From contig CP136069.1 in NCBI GenBank assembly GCA_032622095.1, forward strand, positions 157,403,043 through 157,467,042: a stretch of DNA of 64,000 nt, written 5' to 3'. Numbering within the stretch: the first letter of the stretch is position 1; each line of letters starts with the position of its first letter. The position numbers and the translations under genes are program-made. The notes beneath the pieces were generated by a model that did no database searches, had not been told where the DNA came from, and was given only the letters and a program-made list of their open reading frames with translations. Of this stretch, positions 1 to 12,700 are shown piece after piece. Origin of the DNA: Siphonodentalium dalli. Taxonomy: Eukaryota; Mollusca; Scaphopoda; Gadilida; Siphonodentaliidae.

Positions 1-139
1 GGAGATGTGCAACATGTATATAGATGTCAGAAATATTCTTTTTTACGGAGTTTATTAACCCTTTTTTAATTTCTTTGACAAAGCGGCATCGACTTGCCAC
101 ATTTTCGGGGGACACTGTGGTCAGCTGACCTTTTATTCA
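1..139. repeat. terminal part of a family-F dispersed repeat
   Basis: The end motif CGGGGGACACTGTGG followed by a GTCAGCTGACC palindrome (about 107-132) matches, in reverse complement, the left end of the larger repeat at 38505-39315. The element is cut by the window start. It lies in the intron before window exon 1. Confidence 0.5.
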
Positions 140-371
140 TTTCAACTTCTGCAATTTAGGGGATACAGAAACTTCCCTGAAGGGAAAAAGTAACTAAAAA
201 CAATTTTAATTTGAGACTAAGATACTGGCCAGATGATGTGGCCTAAGCAGAATGAGGTCCCCAGAGGATGAATTTGGTGATGCTAGCTTGCCATGTGCGA
301 TAGCGTCACTAAATTTACCCTCTGGGGGGGGCCTCATTCTGCAAATGACAGACACACTATTTGCAGGCTTG
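140..371. repeat. family-E MITE, right half
   Basis: The block contains GCAGAATGAGGTCCCCAGAG, an inverted copy of the same sequence, and the terminal CAAATGACAGACACACTATTTGCAGGCTTG-type end typical of family E. The left half is missing where it meets the family-F repeat. Family E elsewhere has 8-bp target duplications. Confidence 0.7.
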
Positions 372-622
372 AAGATATTACATGAGCAAAAATATAGTAT
401 GTTTTTATTTTGTATGCAATTGTAGTAAACTTAAATCAGAAATTGAGACCAAAAGTGATAATGTTTTATATTTTCAGCATTGAAATCATTACCTTTGAAT
501 TAAATTTCAATTGAAAAATAATTATTCAAATAATTTCTAGTATCTTCAATTTTAGAAATTCTAATTTAGCGGTGAACGAACACCTTCAGATTTACCATAA
601 ATATTATCTGTAAATATTACAG

Positions 623-710
623 CATGGTACAGGGACTGGTTGACTTCGATGGATATTATTTAGAGAGTGATCCATGCTTGGTCTGCAACAACCCAGAAGT
701 TTCTTACTCT
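623..710 (+). CDS. UBR4: UBR4 window exon 1
   Basis: Acceptor AATATTACAG, donor GTAAGT. One base completes a split codon, then 29 codons, ending in phase 0. It encodes [16 protein letters not shown], a segment conserved between animal UBR4 and, from memory, plant BIG. This is the first exon in the window, so an upstream partner exon ending in phase 2 must exist outside it. Confidence 0.95.
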
Positions 711-3700
711 GTAAGTTTATCTTCCCCTGAAAAAAAATTCAGGACTGTAGAAATAAATGTTGTCCGTCTGTTCATTCATGTGTGCATGCACATGTTTGTT
801 GGCCCCAAATGGTTTCTGGTTATTGGCAGTCCACTCATTTTTAACCAAAGTCAGATCAGATTAAAATGTGGCAAGTGTTTGAATATAGAAGTCAGGATTG
901 AATCAAATATGTTCTGATTGGCCTCATTGAAAATTTTTCAGCAAAATTTATCCTGATTTATCCAGAATTCTCCCCTAAAATGCCCACAGTAAGAACTGTT
1001 AGATTATATTTAGTTCACATTAGGCCAAAAAAAAAAGTGTTTTGGTTCTCGGGCAATTTTTTTTTCAAATATGAAGGAGGGAGGGTTTTATTTTTATTTT
1101 TTATTTTTTTCTGCGCATAGTAAGCATGGACAAAGATACCTTCCTCTGTCTAGTAATAACCAGAAAGGTAGAGGGAACTGTTATGCATATGAACTCATTT
1201 AGTCTTATATAAAAATGACATTGTACTACCAGTGTATATGACTGGGATTACCTAACAATATATAATGCCCCTGACATTAACTACTGTTATTGTTGTCTAA
1301 AAACTGATACCTCCCCATTCTAATATGTGATCCTGAATTTAGTCCTGTGGCTTTCAATTGTATAAAGTTACAATTAGTGTAAGTTGTACACAATGACTAA
1401 TTGTAAGAAGAGCATGAGGATCAGCTAATCATTTTCTTAATTGTAGTCATCTACTTCATGTTGTAAGCCTGCAAGTAAGCCTGTAAGTTTTTTTGTCATA
1501 ACATCAGGCATTGCAATAAAAAGGCCTAATGCGGCCCTTTTTATTCAATGCGGCGGTGCCTGAGAACCAAAACTTTTTTTTTTGGCCTTAGTTGTAGTTG
1601 AATATACGATAGCTGAAAGGCTTGGAAAATTACACTGTTTTATTCCATCAATTCTGGGGAAAATTATGTTAAAGGGACCCAAGGCACTCACAGTGGGTAA
1701 ATGTGCAAACAAAATAAAATCTGTAAGAAATTAAAATATTATAGTCTAAATATGATTTTCAGAATATTTTTTATTTTTGACCTTTTCCATTATATCTTAT
1801 TGGACTAATTTGGCTTTCATTGGTAATGCCACTGTAACAGTAATAACAAAGTTTTGATATGTAAAATATCGTTTTTGGAGATTCATTAATAATGAAAATA
1901 AGAACAAAGTCAATCTCGTTTACATGTAATTTTTGTGAACTATTCTTGATTTGAGATATTTTTCGCAGTGGGTAAATGTGGTAAAATTATAAAAGTCTTA
2001 AAAAATATAACCATTGAGAATAACGTGGAGAATTAGATAAATTTGTTCTTGCCCCAATAACAAAATTTTGCGTGTTCAAACCATTGTTATGTAAACAAAA
2101 CTGTTACAATTATTTGTCAACAAATATCGCTAATTGCATAGTAAGTTCAAATATTATTGTCTAAATATGATTTTTATAATATTTTTCAATGTTTTGACGT
2201 TTTCGGTTGTATGTTATTGGTCCAATTAGACTTTGGTTGGTAACATAACATAAAGATTTTGATATGTGAAATCTTGTTATGTGAGAGTAATAAAAACAAA
2301 GATGATCTTGTTACATGTATTTATTAGTGATAGTTATTTTACAGATTATTATATAATTTATTTTATTTTGCATGAACCCACTTTGAAGGCCTTGGGCCCC
2401 TTTAACCCTTCCATGACCGGAGCTTTCTGAAATTTTGCAACATGTGCCAATGCATTCTCTTTTATAAATGCGAGTCTACCATAGGAAGCCTCTCATATAT
2501 AAGAGAATACTTTGGCCTATAAATCATTATTTACATTAACCTTGTAAGCCAGTTCATTCTCTTATATATGTGAGGCTCCCTATGGGAGACTTGCATCTAT
2601 AAGATAATGCACTGGCACAGGATCTTTAATGCTGCATCAGCACAGCTCCTGTCATGAAAGGACTAAATTAATTTTGACATTTGTTTTGGAATATTCTTGA
2701 TTTTGTTTATTTTTCCTGAATTTTTCACAACTTGTGTGTCATTATTTTTGCAGAGTTTGAAGTTGTCAGCCATTAAAGTTGACTCAAAGTTCACAACGAC
2801 AACACAGATAGTGAAGCTGGTTGGTAGTCACACAATTTCGAAGCTATCACTGAGAATCAGTGACCTGAAAAGAAGCAAGATGGTGAGTATCATTACCTGT
2901 GTTTAACAAGTACTCAAGTCTGCAAATAGTGTGTCTGTCATTTGCAGAATGATGTCCTCACAGGGTGAATTTAGTGACGCTATCCCCACAATGGGCTAGT
3001 ATCACCAAATTCGCCCTCTGAGAACTTCCTTCTGCTTAGGCCTCAACTAACAAGTCATGGAAAAGCTGTTACTCTTATTTTCCACTTAGAATATTACGAA
3101 TGCCCTAATGGCATGACCAACTCCATTTTGAGTTTCTGATGCATACAATTGATGTTAGAATGCTGTTTTCCACATATAAACATATGGACATGTATATATA
3201 GAAGATGGTAAATTGAATGTTTATGAGATTTATTCTTTGTTAATTTCATTTTCTTTCAATTTGCCCATCTCCTTTTGGGGACATGTTTGCCAAAAACCTT
3301 TTATTCTATTATTTTATAGGTAAGAGCAATGAGTATATTCTATAACAACAGAACAGTGCATGGTGTCGTTGAACTTAAAAATAGGTGAGTTATATATTTT
3401 ATCTGTAGACAACAAGGCTGCGGTTTCCTTTCATTTTGAGATTGAGAAATGATAAACGTATCAACACATTTAGAGTAAAGATGTATCATTATATAATGAT
3501 GAACAATAGATCATTCCAATGTTCACTTTTACAACTGAATGGCAGAATCCATTCTTCATAAGAAGTATTTAATGTTAAACTCAGGCAAATGTAGTGCATG
3601 ATGCACGTTTTGCAATAATAACAAGACACCATTTGATTGTGTCCATCTTCATGTCTGCAATGTGTACAATATTATATTTTGATTGCCATCATTTTCTGCA

Positions 3701-6700
3701 GTCATTCAACTGTTGTATTTTGACAGAAAATAACCAGTTCCTTAGATCTTCAACACAGTTGACTCAATTCACATTGTGACATAGCAGCCATTGCTGAGAT
3801 ATTCATCATTAATACTTGATTCACACTCACACCGTGATAGTATACCCAATGCTAAGAATATTCATAGTATAGAGATCTTTTTTGTTTTTGTAGGCCTGGT
3901 TTGTGGCACAAAGCTAAGAAAGTGTCCCTGACAGCTGGACAGACCGATGTCAAGGTAATTTAAGTATATTTGCACATAAACAATACTGCTTCTGATTTGT
4001 CCATAACGTTAATAATCACGTTCCACTCAGTCAATGTGTTCACAAACCTATCACCACATTGCACTTATTTTCCAATAACTGCATAACTCTCAGAAATCAT
4101 CAAGAGTTCGTGGTCATGGGTTTCAGCAAACTCATATTTCTTTGATTTTCTCGTGGTCAATGTGGAAGTGAAATCGAACAGACCCATTTGACGATACATA
4201 TTTCCTTATTGTAATTGGTAACTATGTGTTACAAATATGTGTTACAAATGTAATACATTGTGTCTGCAAACTCGGTAAAAAATTTATCAATGAAATTTAT
4301 TGGGTGATTTTTGATAAAATTTTGGCCTGAGAAATGGGATAATTAGTTTGCATGGCCTAACAGATTCAGTACACAATTCTACGACAAGCTTTGTTGTCTG
4401 TGGACACAACTTTGTCCGAGCTTGTATTCCTTCATTTTCAGTCAATTTTTTAAAAACTTGGCACAGATATGTAGTACCATGAGCATTATCGGAACTTGTG
4501 CACCTGAAATTATAGGATCCACCGGAGATTTTTTACTATAGGCATCTCCCTTTTTGGCTTAGAAATGTTCAACAAATTATGTAATTTTGAACAAGCTTGT
4601 ACTCCTTAATTTCCTGATAAATTTTTATGAACTTGACATAGATATATACCACCATGGCAGCATTTGCATCTGTGATTACGAGATTGGTTGGACATATGTT
4701 AGTTGAGTTATCACCCTTTCTGACTAGGCCATTTTTTTTTGTAATAGTAGTTTTTGTTTGCTAACTTTGCCATTTCGATCTGCAATTTCAAGTTGTGAGG
4801 GGTGGGGGATCAGATTGTCCATCAGTGTGGCTACCTATTGTGTAGCCCATGTGCACAGCCACAGCTCCAGTTAAATTAAAATTTCTGTTATTAACAGGTT
4901 GACTTCCCAATCCCAATCGTGGCTTGTAATGTCATGATAGAGTACACAGAATTTTACGACAATGTTCAGGCGACAGCTGAGACACTACAATGCCCGAGAT
5001 GCAGTGCTTCAGTGCCTGCTAATCCAGGTGTTTGCGGGAACTGTGGAGAAAATGTGTTCCAGTGTCACAAATGCAGGTCAGTTTCTAGATTTTACTATAA
5101 AAACGCCTCAAACAATAGGCAAGGACCCATAATAAACTTTTAAAGACATATTATGGACTTGTTCGGTGCATGAAATTGATACGTTAGTACTCAAACGCTA
5201 TGCCAACCTGGGGAAAGTAGAATTCTACTAACATCGATGAAAACTTCAAAGAAATCGACTTTACCACTCAATAGAACACATCTGAACTAAGCTCAATTGT
5301 AAATATTTTCATCTTGATTCGGGACGCAACTATCGGTGATACTACCCCAAATGATTTTGCCATCGAGAGTCATTGCATTTAATTAATATATAAGAAATAT
5401 GGTGTGTGTTGTCAATTTGGATTAATATTTGTAAAAAAATAACTACTTTGAGCAAGATTATTCTCGCTTTATATTTGATCACCCTACCGCAGTGTTTCAC
5501 ATCACTTTAACATAACCCATAACAAAACTTTTAACATATGAGAAGAAATATAAACCAACTATATATATAATGGTCCATATAAAATTTGAACACAGAGTGG
5601 ACCTTAATATTAGATATCACAGCAAATTTGCTAGAGATTTTGACGAAAATTATAAGTCCGTCTGATCAAGCAAAGCAAGGAGGAGAGAGTGGGAAGGAGG
5701 TGGGATGAAATTACAAAAAACTTTAATGTGCGATGCACCTCAAAAGAACATTTTCTGAGAATGAAGAACTCAAGTCATTTGTTGTCTTCGTGTGCGACAA
5801 AAATATAGATCCTTGTGAATCCCCTGAGCTCTTGTGTGAAAACCGACAAGAGTAGTTTTCTAAATAAAAATCACTGAGATTAAAATTATAAAATAAATTT
5901 AACAAAACTTTTGTGTAGAGAACGAGTGCTAAATATATTGCACAACAATGAGAAATTCTGACCGCGCTCCGGTTGTGCAAAGGTTTGCCTGAACTTAGAT
6001 CTCACAGAATCTCGTGAGACTTAAAACCAGCATTGGGAAGATATGCGGAATTTGAAGATGTTACTGCAGATATAAAACCCTTGGATCTCATAGACCCAAT
6101 GATCCTTCAGCATATAATCTTCTGTCATATGAGGTAAGCATGCTGTATGTCAAGTTATAATTGAAACTCTCTCTTTGCAAAAAGCTTTTGTCCTTCTTCA
6201 ATTGATTATCATGGACCAAATTGCCTGATGTTGATTGATGTATGCGTGAAAGGTTTCAAAGGTAGCAACAGTTCAAATTGTTTGAATCATGGGGTTTGTA
6301 CATTACAAACTTGGCTAGGGAGACAAAATTCCCAATAAAGAATCTCAAAATTGTCTTTAAAATCAGGACAATTTTACATCGAACCAAATAGGATTTGCAA
6401 TATAAGCTTTTATGACAAAATTTCAGGCCATTTGTATTTATTATAGATGTTTCTGTTTTATTCAGCTTTATTATGCCCCCGATCCTCCACAGGAGGATTC
6501 GGGGGTATAAAGTTGAGACCTTCGTCCGTCCATAACAAACATTTCACAACACAACTCAAGTATCGATAGTCCAATTTGGATGTCCTTTGGTATGCCGGTA
6601 AACCAGCATTGCAGAAAAGATTTCCACATGCAGGTTTTGTCTGCTCTTTTTTTCCAGAGTTATGGCCCTTTGCTGTACTTAGTGTAAAACGCGTCAACGC

Positions 6701-9700
6701 TTCCATAACAAACATTATGTTGTGGATGTCTTTATTATTGGATTTCGTTGACCTTTGTCATGGTGATACAGGTTTCGTCCCTTATCTTTTACCAGGTTTA
6801 CGGCCCTTGTTTTAGTTGTAAATTTGTGATTTTTGTGTCCGAAGGAACATTTCAGCTTGTAACTTGGGTGTTAATTATCAGATTTCATTGTCCTTGGCAT
6901 GGTGATATCACAGGTTGGTGGAAAGGATACTCACATACTACTGTTTTCATCCATAAATTTTTACCAAAGTTACTGTCTGTCAGCACTTTTTTTTCTGGAG
7001 TTATGGCCCTTTGCCAGTTATGACCCAGGGTTAAACTGAGAGAAATGCCCCACTATTTATTCATTTTCTGTCTAAATATAGCCATTATTGAGCGCACAGT
7101 CGGGGGCATTGGCCCATGCTTGGCATTGCCCTTGTTGTATTTATTATAGATGTTTCTGCTTTATTCAGCTTTATAGTTTTTATTTGTAATATTATTATTT
7201 TTATTTATTTTATGTTCACAGAGCGATTAATTATGATGAGAAGGACCCATTCCTCTGTAATGCATGTGGTTTCTGTAAATATGCCAAGTTTGACTACACT
7301 CTGACAGCTAAAGCATGCTGTGCCGTCGATCCAATCGAGAATGAAGAAGACAGGAAAAGGGTGAATATTACAATTATCACATTACCATTTATCTTAAAAC
7401 TAGTAATATGAAAATCCCAAATTCCTCTCGGCGCGAATTTCGATTCAAATACCCTTATCAAAATAATTTTGCGTCTTGACTAATCACCAGAGTGTGACCA
7501 TTCAGTCATCACTAATTTTCTGGAAATACTGCAATTTATAAGATTTTATTCTTCTTGTGTTTGATTTGTGCCTACTATTGAATTAACCATATTAGTACAA
7601 ATTGTTTGACTGTACATGCTCCTTCTGAAATGACATTCCAAGTACAATTGTTATTATATGGTGGGTACTTACAGGGAAATATTCTCATATTAAGCTGATT
7701 AGTGATCTAACAAACAAAAAACATATATGTGGGTAGACTTGGAAATTTGCCTCCTAAATGTGACCCATATTTTACCTTGGTTTGGCACGATTTACAGGAC
7801 ATACATTTATTTTCAGCTATTAGAAGTTTTGTTGTAAAAACAACAAAAATGTTTATTAAATATACACTTTATCTCATATATATTTTGAAGACCTCTGTTT
7901 GTCTGTCTGTATGTATGTTTGTTTGTCTGTCATTTATACAAATCTACGATTCTCGACCGATCGGGACGAAACTTGGTACGTGTGTGTAGTTTGACCAGGC
8001 GGTGGACGTTGTCGTATTGGCGAGCCCGTGCGGCGCATGCGCAGACGAGATCTCGGAAACGGGTGGAGCTATCGACTTGAAATTTGCTATGTGAATGTAT
8101 CTTGCCCCGGATACGAATTTTATTGGGTCGCCGAGCCCGTGCGACGCCAGCTTCGTGCATGCGCAGACGAGATCTCGGAAACGGGTGGAGCTATCGACTT
8201 GAAATTTGGTATGTGAATGTATCTTGCCCCGGATACGAATTTTATCGGGTCGCCGAGCCCGTGCGACGCCAGCTTCGCGCATGCGCAGACGAGATCTCGG
8301 GACAGGGTGGAGCTATCGACTTGAAATTTGGTATGTGAATGTATCTTGCCCCGGATACGAATTTTATCGGGTCGCCGACCCCGTGCGACGCCAACTTCGC
8401 GCATGCGCAGACCAGATCTCGGAAACGGGTGGAGCTATCGACTTGAAATTTGGTATGTGAATGTATCTTGGTCTGGATACGAATTTTATCGGGTCGCCGA
8501 GCCCGTGCGACGCCAGCTTCGCACATGCGCAGACCAGATCTCGGAAACGGGTAGAGCAATCGACTTGAAATTTTGTTTTTGAATAGCCCGGACAACATCG
8601 GGCTGGGTAGAGTTATCGACTTGAAATTTGGTTTTTGAATAGCCCGGACAACGTCGGGCTCATCGGCTAGTATATATATTATGCATTTTGTTATAAAAGC
8701 AGGAAACTTGGAACATACTAATAGGACCTTTCCCGGAATGATTTGAAGCTCTCCACCCTGCTCAGTTGTTATATCAAAGTTTGGCATAAGGATTTTTTTT
8801 AGACTTTAATTTTCTTGTTTAAAAAGTCAACACAGAGAAGACCATCTTTTTGGAGGGGGCTTATGGCCATGCAGTCTTTGACTGTTATTTATTCTGAAAT
8901 CTACATAAATTCCAGGGAACAAAGACCCCATATTTTAAATGACTAATCTTTTTCTCTCTTCAGGCGATAACAACCATAAACACCTTGCTGGAGAAAGCAG
9001 ATAAGATCTACAAGCAGCTACAGCTTCACAGACCTGCCCTGGAAAACCTACTCATTCAGGTCACAGAGCACAGCTTCGAAAGGATCGGGGTAATCTTATA
9101 ATTGTCTTCCGAAAAATGTTAATATGAAAGTTTTTGGGCAGTCTTTTTGATAAGATCTGTCAATTTTTATCTTTACTGAGTTTACTTAACCCTTTGAGTG
9201 CCAGGGGCCGATATTATCGGCCCTAAACCTACACAATAAGTCTGTTAAAGAATATAATAAAATATATTAAAATTGTAAAATAAAAAAAATAAAAATTGTT
9301 AAGCCAATGCATTCTCTTATATATGCGAGGCGACCTATGGTCGACTCGCATATATAAGAGAATGCATTGGCACAGGGTATATGGGTTGATACAAAAATCG
9401 GACCTGGCACTCAAAGGGTTAAGAAATGACTTGCAGATCGATTGGGGTCATTGGATTTTGACCGGCTGAGTAATTAAACAAATTGTGTGAATCCCGAAGT
9501 TTATGAACATCGGAAATGTTCATGTAAACCGTATGGCGAAATGTACTTATTCCTGCGGGAGCTAATTGTGTGAATGTAGAGGGTGTGTGATTATACTATT
9601 TTGCCTCTAGCAAGCGATACAAATGTACTACACGTAAAGGATCAAACTCTGATTAATATGTCATGAGCTCAGAACTATTGCTGTAACAATACACCCTGAT

Positions 9701-12700
9701 ATGCACATTTCCCATGTAATTTAGAGAGTGCCAATTATTTTTTTCAAACATCGGGTTTTGTTATTTGCCGCATAAAAATGTAGTTACTGTTCGGTTTTAT
9801 TCACATCATCTTTAATGCAGTTGTTCTCTACCGTTCACAACCATCTATGTATACAAAAGGCAAAAAGTATTTAAATTGTAATGATTCTGCGATTTTAGTC
9901 ATACAATTATATTCAATTGTTTACTTACAACTGAGCTTGTGTAAATAAGTGATGTAAATTCTGGGTACACATATTTTGTTTATCCTTGAAGTTGAAATTA
10001 AGAGTTAGTTAGCGGTAGCGCTAAAACAAGAAACATGGTTAAAAGGCAAACAGTAGTAGGTTGCATAGGCTACATGTGCGAGTCTGAAGGTAGTTACACT
10101 GTTTCAATGGTATACTGTAAGCTGACAAATTGATGGCACCAAAGGGCAGAGGTAATTTCATTCCTGGGCCACAGATGTCTTTTAACCTATCAGAGTGAAA
10201 AATCACGATTATCTGACAGTAGGTTGTCACAAGTTATGCACCAATCGGTTTTTCAGTTCTCCGGTGCAACCATACGAAAAACAGAAAAACTGCCAATCTG
10301 CAATGTAATTTAATAAACTGTACCCTTTCTTATAATTCTAACTTAATTTGGCAAACTTAAATAAAAACTGGTATAAATTTTCAGGATGAGCCGTCTTCTG
10401 GATCTGGTGTCCCAGTCAGCAATGTCAATCGATCCATACAACAGCTAGCACAGAAATACTGTGGCGAATGCAAGTCATCTTTCGACGAACTCAGTAAAAT
10501 TATACAAGTAAGTCAAGAAATTTAGGCATTGACATGACTGACATAGGTTTTATTGATATGTTGCAGTAGCATTTCTTCACACATTTAACAGATGTTGTAA
10601 CATAGCTAATAATTACAGTAATGTATTGAGATATCTGAGAAACAGGTCTATTATTTCTTTATGAAAAACATACCGCAAATATTTCATACAACTAAATATT
10701 TCTCTTATAGATTGAGCACAAATAAGAAGGTTGCATGCGCAGGGTTTTGAGTGGAGCACAGTGTCATTGACAACGCACGTCAAAATGCACATCACCGTGC
10801 AGCCGGGAGTCGCGCAATCGAGTTCAACCGGAAGTTTATTTTCTATTGGTACTGTTAACAGGAAATTATTTGGGTGCTGTTATGAGTAACCCCATGGAAC
10901 GTACCCAGAGAGTTCATCACTGAAAAAAAAAGACATCTCATTTCATAGCATGTGATGCCGATAAAAATAGAGAATATCTGCATAGTGTAGCTGAATAAAG
11001 AATTTATTTTTGCGAGTATGTGGGCATCTATTCGGCGAGCCTCTAGGTGAGCCGAATAGATGTGCACATACGAGCAAAAATAAATTCTCTGTTCAGCTAT
11101 GCTATGTGGATGTTCTGTTTGTCCACCGAACAAATTTAAATGTATTTTATCGCAGTTTTTGTCAAAAAACATCACAAAATTCACAGGCTCCTTATAGAGA
11201 AGCGATGACCTACTTAGCGACTTTATCTGTATAGTAGAGACTAATTAATTATGAAACAGTTTTGTATTCATGCGACTGCACTGCAAAATAGTCCGCTTTA
11301 TAATTTCTAAATTATGCCGGAAACATATCATAGCATGGTGTAATTTCTAATAAAATCTTAATGATTTGCATAATGTTCAGATTTAAAACTGAAGTGTATG
11401 AGTATAGCAGTCATGTGAATTTGGTTGTTTGCAGTTGAAACTTATTAATGAAAGTCTGAACTTTAGCAGTAGAACTAGCAGTAGGACCAAGATCGGTAGT
11501 GCAAATGCACCAGCTCAATGAAGATTATCATATACTTTATAGTAACAAACTTCCAATTGCTTTATCAAGTTATAGACTTCACCATTTGGACATTGAAAAA
11601 TTCTATTTAAATGCGTTTTTGGGGGCATCTTTTGATTTTTTAAGAAAGGAGTCGCCACCGATTGCACGAAAATACGTTGTGGATGTTGACGTTTCTAAGG
11701 ACGCTGTCGCTAACAACAGAAACCAGCATGGTCCATTCTAATGATGCTCCATAACGTTGTTACGATCCAGTGACGTCACAAACTGCTGGAGGTCAACTGG
11801 TCCAAGTTCATGTAACCTTTCTTCCTCGCATATTATTAAGTTTATCTGTCTAGTAGACGGATAGAGGCGTGGTTTATCTGATGGGCTTTATATGTATAGT
11901 AAAGAGGGGTAGGAGGTGGATAAAGTACCTTTTGTGCAGGTTTATAAAAAAATTTTAATTCCCAAATATCCAACTCAACAAGAGTACGTTTATATCCTAA
12001 TTATACAATAGTATGCGAGCCTGCAAATAATATGTCTGTCATTGCAGAATGAGGTCCCCAGAGGGTGAATTTAGTGATGCCATCCCCCACAGTGGGCTAG
12101 CATCACCAAATTCACCCTATGGGGACCTCATTCTGCTTAGGCGTCATCTTCTGGGAAGTATATATAGTCTCAAATTAATATAGTTTTTAGTTAAATTTTC
12201 CCTTCTGGGAAGTTTCTATATCCCTTTTTTGCAGAAGATAAAATGCATAATCAAGGTGACTAATGGGTGAACATCACAAACTTCAACTGGGAAACTTCAA
12301 TCTGATTCTAGGTCTCCCACAGTAGTTGAGGCCTATGCAGATTGAGGTCCCCAGAGGGTGATAGCCCGCTGTGGGGTAAAGCATCACTAAATTCACCTCC
12401 AGAGACTTCATTCTGCGAATGACAGACACACTATTTGCAGACTTGACAGGATGTCTATAATAAAACATTTATCTCTTTTGTAGAAAGTTTTGGCGTGTAG
12501 ACAGGAGTTGGTTGATTACGATCGTCAGCAGAAGGAGGCAGTGCTGAGTCAAGCTGCTCCAGCTCGCAGCGCGTCACAAATCGCAATAGAAACCATCAAA
12601 CCTGCAGGGCCTGTGCTCAAAGCTAAGGATAAGGAAGGGCAAGTACAGTTTGTGGGTCTGATAGGGTCATAGTGCTGGATAATGGTGGGTGTTTAACCCT

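Noticed and set aside
8242-8787. 181-codon minus-strand open frame, and several 84- to 112-codon frames on both strands between 7930 and 8582
   Set aside because: They run through the 122-bp tandem repeat of the Helitron, where all six frames repeat the same text. No homology recognised.
11499-11741. 80-codon + strand frame
   Set aside because: No splice sites in phase with the neighbouring UBR4 exons, no homology recognised, and human UBR4 has no extra sequence at this point.
12639-12672. Reading exon 9 on to the stop at 12670 as the end of a short protein
   Set aside because: Exons 10 to 39 continue UBR4 in frame through a GC donor at 12639, so the read-through stop is intronic.
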